NCBI GenBank assembly: GCA_023078555.1
Contig: CM041198.1
Location: 1,662,800-1,726,799, forward strand
Direction of reading: 5' to 3'
Source: Ulva prolifera
Taxonomy: Eukaryota > Chlorophyta > Ulvophyceae > Ulvales > Ulvaceae
Length of the DNA stretch: 64,000 bases
Each line of letters begins with the position of its first letter. Position 1 is the stretch's first letter. Positions 35,401-44,294 of this stretch are shown in pieces. The notes below the pieces were generated by a model that ran no database searches, was not told where the DNA came from, and saw only the letters and a list, made by a program, of their open reading frames with translations. The translations under genes were made by a program, and so were the position numbers.

Positions 35401-35594
35401 TGACCTGGCGTCCATTTCCCCTTGAGGGCCGTTTTCACGAATCTATAGAACGACGACTCGTACGAATTTCTACTTTCTAATGTCGCAATCAAGGTCCTCA
35501 GGTCCCCGTCTGAAATCATACTGTCTAACCAACTCGGGGATGTAAGCAGTCGGGCGTGTTGTACCAATCCTATCGCGTCGCTGTCATCCAGCAT
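32417..35594 (-). CDS. Ulp1-type (C48) cysteine protease of the CACTA element
   Basis: Three exons: 35594-33512, 33400-33207 and 32881-32417, about 913 residues. The N-terminal 550 or so residues start MLDDSDAIGLVQHARLL and become Pro/Gly/Asp-rich and disordered. The protease domain follows. TSWLDSTHVDY and HIFEQICVLVPVPRNGHWAL carry the catalytic His (codon at 33540-33542). SFFDSLKD carries the Asp (33357-33359). QQPNGHDCGVYTAMF carries the oxyanion Gln and catalytic Cys (32843-32845). The triad assembles only across the introns. The first splice (GTGCGC...GTTGCAG, phase 1) is well supported; the second donor (GTAACG) is the best in-phase choice. Ulp1 proteases cleave SUMO-type peptides; plant CACTA and Mutator-like elements can carry such genes, role uncertain. 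It lies just downstream of the transposase gene on the same strand. Confidence 0.82.
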
Positions 35595-35852
35595 GTATTA
35601 CATTTAACTATTAACATATATTTAATCGAACCGCAGTGCCGGTATCAAGATGTCGGAGCCGGCACCGATGCTCGAAGCAGGTGCGAAAGTGGCTACACGC
35701 GCTCCACGTCTGGCGAATGACTGTTGGCTGCTGCCGATAATGCACCGGTGGCCATACAGTGCCGGAGACTGGGCGCCATCTTATCTGCTGTGGCAGGTGC
35801 CGTATTGCAACCCCATGGTATCAAGGGGAGAGCACCCGATGACCCCAGCGCT
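35595..35852. other. Spacer between transposase and protease genes
   Basis: About 260 bases with an AT-rich patch near 35600-35625 (TTAACTATTAACATATATTT), which on the minus strand lies just upstream of the protease ATG and may be its promoter. Confidence 0.45.
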
Positions 35853-38800
35853 TTACACAGTTCGGCCAGAAGCCTTGTTCGCTGTGGCCCAATACTGCAC
35901 ATTTTGTGCACCCCTCCGGACTGGAACTAACTGGCATGGAACTGCGTCCAAGTCTACGACGTATCTGCCGGCATATGCCCGAGACCCCCTGTTTGCACCC
36001 GCCACACCGAAAAACTCGGGGGGACGTTTCAACACGGGATCTGGGGCGCGGGCTCCCGGGGTGGCTGGCAAGGTGCAATTATACAGATCAGCAACCCCCA
36101 GGTACAATGGGTTTGGTTCCGCAACACATGACACGCAACACACGCCATCCCGGGGCTGCAGACACGCCCTCGTGAAATGCTGCAGTTCCCCGACGAAATA
36201 CGTCACTGTCCCGCCACCCCCGTCCCCATCCCCCCCAATGAGGTACCTCAAGAGGCACCACTTGTTGTCTTTCTTCCCTTGCGTACACTGTTGCGCGCAG
36301 CTGAACATGTCTGCAACGCGGGATTGCATCTGGTGGAACTTCATAAGTGTCACTGTGCCCTCACGGCGAGCCTCATCCACAGTGCCATCCACCTTCAGGC
36401 CCAGAGCTCGGTGGATGGCCACCCGACGTGCATAACCAACCCCCAGGCGACTGTGAGTTGGCCAGCCCTCGTCCTGTAGGGAGTCCTGATGGAAGAGGAG
36501 GTACGGCAACCCTGTCAGATTATCTCCCACAAAGTCCAGGGGGAGGACCGCCGCAGTCTCAGACTGGGCAAGGGCCCTGCCCACCCCCACGACCCTGCCG
36601 GTGATCCGGTCACTGTCAATTGGTTGCTCCCCGTCAGCGGATCTTCCATTGCGAGTTCGTGCCCGCCGGCGTTTCTCAGTCGCTATGGCATCTGACAGTG
36701 AAGTCATGGCAGCAGGCAGTGAAGCTGCATCATGCAACAGCCGCATACATGTGCGGCGCAGCAGTTCATCGCTCACATATACTTGTTCAGGGCAACGAGT
36801 CGATCGATACTTGATCAGTCTCTTCAGGAGCTGGACCATCCGCTCGATCCAGAATTCAAGACTGAAGAAGGATGCACCGCAGCACCTCACCTGATCCGGT
36901 AGGTGACTGGCCGCCAGATGCAGCTTGTACGTGCTGAGAGCAGCCCCTTCAAACGTCTCTTCCGCCAGTTTGGCGTACTGCAGCAGCAATCGCTGAGCTT
37001 CCGTGATTCGGGCCGGTGTGTGCTGACCCTCTTCATATCTGAGAAAGTAGAGGGCCCCTGCTCGCAGGAGCCCCCACGACTGCTCAAACACGCTGCGTAT
37101 GCGTTTCTCGGAGGCTTTCCACGGGAGATCGTGCAGGAGGTACAGCGAGAATGTCTCGGTGAAGGCCAGCCAGTCTTCCATGAGCCAGCGACTGCGGTGC
37201 CTACGCAAACAGTCACCCTGACTCAGACGGGATGCTTCAACAGGAGTGCACATGGTTCCTGTGTCCAAGTAACAGTCCGAAAAATGGCGCAGCCTCGGAT
37301 GCGAGCAGGGTGTGCAGGCGATGGGACTGCGCACTTGGTGATGTCGGTGTACACCTTCTTGAAAAGAGAGGTCTGCATGATGTGGGGCGCTCTGGCAGCT
37401 ATCGCCTTGACGACATCCTCTGGCAGTCGGAACAGGGCCCGGAGGCCAGTCAATGGCGCCTTCTTGGACTTCTTCCGGCCCAGGGGAGGGAGCCACTGGT
37501 TCCAGAAGTCCATGAGCACACCGAGCAGAAACACGTGCGCCACTCCGAGCCGGAAGAAATGGCAGGGACTGCAACGCCACAGCGTAATTCATAATCAACT
37601 CCAGACTCAAGGGCGAGGCAGGCAGCAGCAGGCTGGGGGTGCTCGTACTTGAAGTAGGAGAGGAGACTGAACAGCGGAGAACCTTTCACCCCCAGTAGCT
37701 TGTACTCATCTTTGGCGAGCTTGGCCCTGGACTTCGGTGTCTTCCGGTCGCAATAGCGTTTCAAGGTTGGTGCGTGGACCTGCATTACCACAGGCCTGGC
37801 CAGGGTTACCACAAGAAAAGAGCCGTATCACCAACGACGCTTGTTCGGTGTCAGAGGGGTTGGCAAGATGAGTTGCGGCGCACAGAGGGGGGGCAGGGGA
37901 GTAGGCCGCATGTGCACAGTTTGCATTCAATGACACTGTAGGTGGAATTGCACCTGGGCAGCGATCTTGTCGCCCTTTCGGCCCCTGGCCAGGATCTCTG
38001 CCGCCGAGTACTTCAAGCGGTTGTCCGACTCCCAGGACGAGGGCTGCACATGCCGGGGCTCAGACCACGCGGTCCGCGGGGGGTTGCCACCAGTGTCCGG
38101 TTGTACACTCCCAGGCACCATCCGGGGGTTTGCAGCCGAGGATGCTGCTTCTTCCTCCGTGGTGAGTGATTTCCCTTTCAGAGGCCCGTCGGCATAGCAG
38201 GGCACGGGCTGGTGCAGAGGGTGATGGTGTCCCATCCACCTGTGTGGCATGCATGATAGCAGTTATAAGCAGGACAGGTACGTGAGACAGCACTAGCAGG
38301 AAAGAGATTACAAACGTAAGTGAACACCCCGGACCTGACAGTGTTGGAGGGGTAATCCCACACGCCGTTTTGGGCACATCTGAAACATGCCCTCTTCGCT
38401 GTATGGCCGATGCTGTTGGTAAGTTTCTCCAGCCATGGGATATCCCCCTCCACACAGCACAGCACCGGCCACACGTGCAGTACCTCGCCCCCGGGCAGTG
38501 TGATTTTGAGTGCCTCACCCCCAGCTCCTGCACTCCAGCCATCACGTGGTGCGGGGGCCAGACACTACGTGATCGGGAACTGTACACATCACCCGGCAGT
38601 GACCAGGAAGACAAGGTGAGTGCGCGCCCGGATCATGCTTCTTGAAGAACGCCATCACGGACTCCAGAATGCTGGCCATGCATGTTGGTTCGGATGGCCC
38701 CTCCACCACTCCAAGGGGAATCCAGGCCACATTGGTACTTGAGAGATGGGGCGGCAGGTCAAGCAGGCGGATCCCCCAGATTGTGACACCGTGCTGCTTG

Positions 38801-40367
38801 TTGACGTACAGCTGGGCCCCGTCCCCCCCTGCAGGAAGCGACTGTCGGGACACGAGGCAGAGGGTCTCAATTCGCGGAGTTGCATAGGCGTGCCGATGCG
38901 GTGTGATAGCCACCTGCTCAGATGAGGAGGTGGAGCGCACCGAGGCTGAACAGCAGGACAAGCTCCCTATGCTTTGGCTTCAGGATTTTGCCCCCACACG
39001 CCAGGTTGAGGGCCTTTCCAGCCGGGGAGTTGAGGAAGCTGCTTTTGTCTTTGACAGCTGTTGCCCTGGCTTCCCGTACGCTCGTCAGCAGCCCCGGCTG
39101 CAGGAGGAGGTCTTTCAGCGAGGCTTCTTCGCCAAAGAAGAAAGCTGAGCGCACAGGGACACCCTTCCCTGTGAGATCGACATCAAATCGCTGTTGACAA
39201 CAACCTGGGGTTCCACAGGTGTCCGCCAGATGCTGGTGATGGTCACCCGGATCAAGTGGGGGGAACAAGGTCCAGCATTGGGGACAAACGTGGCGCGTTA
39301 CAGAGGAAACAGGCGGGACACCCAAGACCGCCTTGACGAGGTGGAAGGAGGGAGGGAAAAAGTTTCCATCGGGTAGCAGGAGGTAATGTATGAACCTGCA
39401 CCACGTGTCGACGACCACGTGTTGTATGCGGAAGAGGCTCTTCAACTGGGCAATCCACATGCACACTGTGAGGACGGTGAGGGCGCTGCCGGTGTATATG
39501 TGTTTCATGCGTTGCTCATGCCACCAGGCGCCCGTGCCCTTCCGGGCCCCTGTGGTGGGGTCCGGGCCGTCGTCATCCGCCTCCTGCATGTGCAACGATC
39601 AGGCGTGTCCTACGGAGGAGTACGAGCTGATTCACAGCATTGCATGTAATGGAAGATGTGGACACACCTCGGGTTCGTCTGAACTGTAGTCCGTCTCTGA
39701 TGAGAAGGCAATGGAGTCGGCGTCTGAGAAGTCTGAGTCGTCGTCTGAAAATTGTGCGGGGCCCTCGGCGTGATCGCTTTCGGACGGTGGGGGCAGCTGT
39801 ACACAATCCCAACACCTCGGAGTTGCATTGGGCGAGCAGGCAAGAAACAGCTGAGGGACAGGAGCGCTGACACCCATGGCCATCGTGATCACGAGCCGCT
39901 GTCATGCCGATCTGCATCATGATCAGGCAAACCGGGACTTAGCACGGTCAACTACCGAAGGTACGCACGTCGAAGAGGTCGTCGGAGTGGGCAGGCTCAT
40001 CGGGGGGACCCCCCATGTCTGGAGGTGATGGGGATCTCCCAGAGGGACCGGCCCCGTCGTGTCTGCCGCTGCGGTCATCATCGGCAGTAGCGGAGGTCGG
40101 GCCAGCGGCTGGCCTCGAGTCTGGGCCCGCGTCGTCGTGTCCACCAGCGGCTCTCCGCGATGCGGCTGCTGCACTCAGTCGACGGCTGCAAGGACCGTGA
40201 TGGTTTTGGGCGGTGTTGTGCCTCTGAAACTTCTCACCACAGCCTAGACACTGGTATTTAAACGGTTCCTTCCCCGTCGGCTCGGGAGGGACCAGGCGCT
40301 TACAGTTCGCTTTGGCAACCAATTCGTTCACCTCCGCCCTCTTCAGTCTATCCGCCGAACCGGCCAT
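35853..40367 (-). CDS. CACTA transposase (Tnp2 / Transposase_21 type)
   Basis: A multi-exon minus-strand gene. The first exon (40367 to about 39960) starts MAGSADRLKRAEVNELVAKA and has a C2H2-like finger (CLGC...HNTAQNHHGPC). Acidic linker exons follow (about 39800-39680 and 39590 on; FSDDDSDFSDADSIAF). The core reads in order: WCRFIHYLLLPDGNFFPPSF with a CPQC/CGTPGC cluster (39595-38920); GVTIWGIRLLDLPPHL (about 38790); VEGDIPWLEKLTNSIGHTAK with ACFRC (about 38440-38370); GVKGSPLFSLLSYFKYEH (about 37690); AHVFLLGVLMDFWNQWL (about 37540); SRWLMEDWLAFTETFSLYLL (about 37180); HLAASHLPDQVRCCGASFF (about 36900). These match the order of Tnp2-family transposases. The C-terminus has YFVGELQHF and VADLYNC, as in domains next to Tnp2. 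Several exon borders are unresolved, and the finger exon could be a separate gene. Confidence 0.8.
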
Positions 40368-40704
40368 GGTAGCCAGCCGGACTTAAGCATTCTTGTGAAG
40401 AAGTTCAACGATAGCGCGGCCTCTGGTGTTTGTCGTCCCTATGATGGCATTACGTCCCACGAAGACCTCCCTGTCGCATCCCATGTTCGCCCTGACGCCA
40501 CAATCCCAGGCGAGGCGCCGGGGTATCGAGGCAGCCAAACCTTTGAAGGCGGACCGCGCGACGACGCTACATCGGCATACCATTCAAAGCACGGAGCAGC
40601 AAAGCATGTGCGAATGACGCGATATGTTAGCTGTGCCTACGATACGACCATCCACAGTACGGGCCATAGACGTGTGTTAATTCCGCTTTGTCTAATCATC
40701 CACC

Positions 40705-41608
40705 ATGTCCAACCTGCAGTTCACGTTCCTCCGCGCGGCGCCCGTCGTCATCGAGAAAGAAGTTGTAGATGACGCAGACAATGGAGCAGGGATGCTTGAC
40801 GTGCTGGTCAGCAACGTGTGGAGCAGAGGTGCCGGCGTCGACGGGTTGACTTTGACGTCAACCGTCGACAAAGACAGCTCCGTTGATATCGACAGTGTCG
40901 AGAAACTGATGACGTGCGTAAGGTACTTCTTCAGGAAAGGCACTATCGCTGGACTGCTGAAGCCGCCCGTGCTGGTGAAGGCGCTGGGCAAGGGCAGAGG
41001 GAGCGTGGGACAAGCGTCGGCACCCGTCGGCACTGCACACTCCACAGCTACGGCCTTCACTGCGGACCCCGAAGCTGACAGGCGGTGGGAAACGATGAAG
41101 GATGCGGTGATGATGTGGACGGAAGGGATGAGATCCAAGGTGGCGGGAATGGCCGATGCCCACACGCAAGGCAAGAAGGTGCAGGGACTAGTGAACCTGG
41201 CCCTCCCAGACGACGAGAAGGTGTGGGTCGGGAGTATTCTAACGAAAACACAGGCGGACGCACTCGGCAAAGCTGCACATGGGGTACGGCTGCTGTCTCC
41301 GACTAACAACGTGATTGCAAACTGGGGTCCACTACCACCCCGTCAGGGCCACGAGATCCCATGCCACCGACTGTCAGTGTTGTGTCTTGGCGCGTCAGAG
41401 TCGCCATTCGCGGTCAGTATGCAGTGACGGGTATCGTGTACAGGTCGGCAAAACAGGTGAAGCGTACAAAGCTGCGACTAATATCAATCATGCTTTCTAC
41501 CGCCAGCACGCCCATTTGAACGCCGTGACCAAAGAGTGTGCCTCTGCTGATGCTCGGGTTATGCCGTGCCTGTTGCCGTGCCCATGCCGTACCTGCTGCC
41601 GTGTGTAA
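40705..41608 (+). CDS. Unknown protein of the CACTA element
   Basis: Exon 1 runs from ATG 40705 (MSNLQFTFLRAAPVVIEKEV) to 41310. An intron GTGATTGCA...GTGTACAG leads in phase to 41444-41608, giving about 256 residues. The protein is mixed helix/loop with a basic middle (KALGKGRGSVG) and a helical segment (RWETMKDAVMMWTEGMRSK). The last exon ends with a Cys-rich tail (CLLPCPCRTCCRV). No family is recognised. It is divergent from the transposase gene, with 337 bases between their starts, so the two may share a promoter region. Confidence 0.5.
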
Positions 41609-41638
41609 CGACTGTGAAGTCAAGAGACATAGAAGAAG

Positions 41639-41728
41639 AGATCTGTCGTCTACCCTTTAAGGTTCAGCTGCTTATATACTATGAGATCTGTCGTCTACCC
41701 TTTAAGGTCCAGCTGCTTATATACTATA
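41639..41728. repeat. 45-bp tandem duplication containing a TATA-like word
   Basis: AGATCTGTCGTCTACCCTTT and the following 25 bases occur twice (41639-41683, 41684-41728) with two differences. Each copy contains CTTATATACTAT. They could be promoter elements for the next plus-strand gene. Confidence 0.85.
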
Positions 41729-42011
41729 AGACAGCCTGTGTACGACACCTGCCACAGTGTGCTGAGCTCAGCCCACTGTTCCCCGTACTGTGACGTATCG
41801 TCACACCGTGCCCAACGGTGGCCGAGAAGGGAAGCACACAGTATCCGCCCAAACGGAGGTGACCCGATGTGCAGGAAGTTTGCGAAACGGGCGTGGGACC
41901 ATAACACGGGCCTGCGGAGGAATCCCAGCGCCCGCGAGCAGAGGAAGCTGCTCGCGGCAATGAATGTGTTCCAGAACACCAAGGCATGTCCTCCACCTTG
42001 GTCAGAGTTGG

Positions 42012-42359
42012 AGTGGCCATTCGCCGAATGGCCACTCCAGCGCGTCATGCATTGATTTTGCACTGCACGCGCCCGGAGTGGCCATTCGCCGAATGGCCAC
42101 TCCAGCGCGTCATGCATTGATTTTGCACTGCACGCGCCCGGATTGGCCATTCGCCGAATGGCCACTCCAGCGCGTCATGCATTGATTTTGCACTGCACGC
42201 GCCCGGAGTGGCCATTCGCCGAATGGCCACTCCAGCGCGTCATGCGTTGTCTCGCACTGCACGCGCCCGGAGTGGCCATTCGCCGAATGGCCACACCAGC
42301 GCGTCATGCATTGTGTTGCACTGCACGCGCCCGGAGTGACCATTCGCCGAATGGCCACT
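42012..42359. repeat. Palindrome array 2: 64-65-bp tandem units
   Basis: Six copies of the same palindrome as in array 1 (arms AGTGGCCATTCG / CGAATGGCCACT, central C) have centres at 42024, 42089, 42154, 42219, 42283 and 42347. The linker is different from array 1: CCAGCGCGTCATGCATTGAT followed by TTTGCACTGCACGCGCCCGG. Copies 3, 5 and 6 have single arm mismatches. A decayed seventh unit overlaps the start codon of the gene at 42395. Confidence 0.94.
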
Positions 42360-42394
42360 CCAGCGCGGCGCGGCCTGCATGATTCCGCACTTGC

Positions 42395-43483
42395 ATGGCC
42401 ACTGACCTGCCATTCGGCGACTGTGTTCCAACCAATGTGGTTCGTGCGCAGTTCACCGTGAGAGGAGACCGCTTCCCTATCGATAGCGAACCCATGAAAA
42501 CCCCCGAGGCCTGGGCTATGGAGGACGGTGAGTTTGTGTGCGAAGGGATCGCCAAGGTTGCTGCGGCCCGGCGCGCCATCGAAGGGACCGCTGACTCTCC
42601 CGTCCAACGGGGCAAGAGACAAAGGAAGACCGAGAAGGTACAATCTCACCACACGCTGTACTGCCCGCCTGAGGTTGGCCATTAAGTGGTACCGGGATTG
42701 TACGGGCGCCTGTGTGAGCGGCATGTGCCATCATTCGAGGCAGCCATGCGTGTACAGGCTCCTACCGCATCGAAGTCAGGAAGACGGGGCACTCATTCCA
42801 ACAGCGGACGGCGCACAATGCTCGCTGACTTTTCTCCCCGGCGGCCAGGGCTAGAACCAAGGGCAGACCGCACTGCTGATAAGGACAGTGAGCACCAGCC
42901 GGACGTGGAAGAGGTGGGTCACGATCAGATGGGTGAAGAGGAAGAGCCTGATTCTCCCCAGCGGGCAGACGATCGATGCGAGTCCCCGGAGATGGAGTTA
43001 CAAGCCGCAGCGCCGGTATGTCCTCTTATGATTTGTGCCAATTGACGCCTAGTCCGATTGTACTTGCCCCACCCATCAACAGACCAGGTGTAAAAGCGCC
43101 TGTACATTGCAGAAGTCCAACAAAGCTCTTGAGAAGCGAAAGGCCAAGGCAGAGAAGGAGGCCGCCCACCAAGCGCGTAGGGATATTCGGAAAAAGATTG
43201 AGGATTGCGAGGCTAAGCTGGCAAGGCATCAGCCCAGAAGCAAGGGTGCGAGTGTGCAGAAATTAAAACAGCAGCTTGGTGTATTGACGGTATGTCACTA
43301 CCCCGATACACTTGATCTGACCTGTGACACCAATGCCTGCAATTGTAGCACTATTTGTGTGACAGTCGCTCAGACCACGAATGCATTAGAGCCGTGCACT
43401 CATGCAGCTGGTATTGCATGCAGGCCGAGTTGTCAAAGGTGCAAGACTCCATAATTGACGACTTCCCGGACGAGGACGAGTAG
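42395..43483 (+). CDS. Coiled-coil protein of the CACTA element
   Basis: Four exons: 42395-42527, 42687-43015, 43113-43289 and 43424-43483, 232 residues, all splices in phase with strong donors (GTGAGT, GTATGT, GTATGT). It starts MATDLPFGDCVPTN. The second exon has VPGLYGRLCERHVPSFEAAM and an acidic stretch (DVEEVGHDQMGEEEEPDSPQ). The third is a Lys/Glu/Arg-rich coiled coil (NKALEKRKAKAEKEAAHQAR). The end is acidic (DSIIDDFPDEDE). Length, charge and coiled coil would suit a DNA-binding or oligomeric accessory factor, and it lies directly behind array 2, but no family is recognised. A TnpA-like role is a guess. The reading in earlier frames near 42528-42690 was rejected in favour of the GTGAGT splice. 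Confidence 0.65.
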
Positions 43484-44291
43484 GCATGCCAGTGCATTGT
43501 ATGGTTGTATTTGGGCCACCTCAGGACCATCTTGCAGCCTGTACATAGGTCCTTTGCCCGGTCCTGTCCGCGGAATGTCAGGGAGTCTGTCCTGAGGAAA
43601 TGTGTGGGAGTGTGAGCTATGTATGAATCTAGCGATGAACAAGGAAAGCACGCGCCATGTAAGCACCTACAGCATATGAATGCAGGCATATTGCCAACTG
43701 CAGCCCCGTGTTCACGTGCCTCATAACAAAGAAAACAACCACATCATGCTTCCACAAAACCGCGATCCTTCCTGCACTCCGCTTACATGTGCGCGACCAA
43801 GTCTGATCCGGTAATAACGCACATGACGCCTTTGGTCAAGCATTGCGTGTCCACAAGTGCACACTCCACGTAACCATACGTGAGTTTATCTCAAGCCAGA
43901 CGGATACATGTACGTCAAGAGGTCACCAATCCTACGGCCCAGCCTGTACTTCCCGCATCCCCGAGGCGGACGCCATACGGATCCGAGACGGATCCGAAAT
44001 TTAGTGCACGCGTCCGTAGTCCCTCCGTCGGACGCACAACGGAACCGTCTTTTCTTCCGTACATCCTCCGGTTGGGCTCCGAAGGCAGGCTAGTAACAGA
44101 AGGCGTTGCCCTGGGGCGTACCGGACGGGAATCGGAACATCCTACCTGCCTCTGCCCCACCTCCGCCACAAGTCTCCGATACTCCTAGCAACCTACGTCC
44201 GGCCTCCACCGATTCTCCGTAGGCTCTCCAACTGCCCCTCCGCACACACTACGTCAGCTCTCCGATTCACCGTGTCGCCATTCTTCTAGTG
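43484..44291. other. Right subterminal region of the CACTA element, no gene
   Basis: It contains paired ACGGATCCG words near 43977 and 43988, many TCCGAT/TCTCCG words between 44160 and 44270, and the terminal inverted repeat at 44272-44291. Short open frames here look fortuitous. Confidence 0.65.
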
Positions 44292-44294
44292 ATA
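44292..44294. repeat. Target-site duplication of CACTA element, right
   Basis: ATA, identical to 24939-24941. Confidence 0.85.

Larger units (their letters stand above)
24942..44291. mobile_element. CACTA (En/Spm-type) DNA transposon, 19.35 kb
   Basis: The left end is CACTAGGAGAATGGCGACAC. The right end read inward is CACTAGAAGAATGGCGACAC, 19 of 20 identical, with the 3-bp duplication ATA outside. Subterminal zones repeat ACGGATCCG (near 24966; near 43977 and 43988) and many CGGA/TCCG words. It encodes a Tnp2-type transposase and a Ulp1-like protease on the minus strand and four further genes on the plus strand, two of them just downstream of arrays of a shared palindrome. It sits inside an exon of the KDZ element's second gene, so it arrived after the KDZ element. 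A 1,433-bp element is inserted in turn at 28297. Plant CACTA elements usually encode a TnpD-type transposase and a TnpA-type binding protein; this one holds more. Confidence 0.9.

Noticed and set aside
35650-37652. Plus-strand frames of 261 and 249 codons
   Set aside because: They are antisense to the Tnp2 transposase exons, which carry ordered family motifs.
25501-42359. CRISPR-like arrays
   Set aside because: Repeats are perfect palindromes in tandem units with conserved linkers, not variable spacers, inside a eukaryotic transposon.
42528-42854. Plus-strand frame reading IKWYRDCTGACVSG
   Set aside because: The strong GTGAGT donor at 42528 and in-phase acceptor at 42686 give a continuous protein in the other frame.
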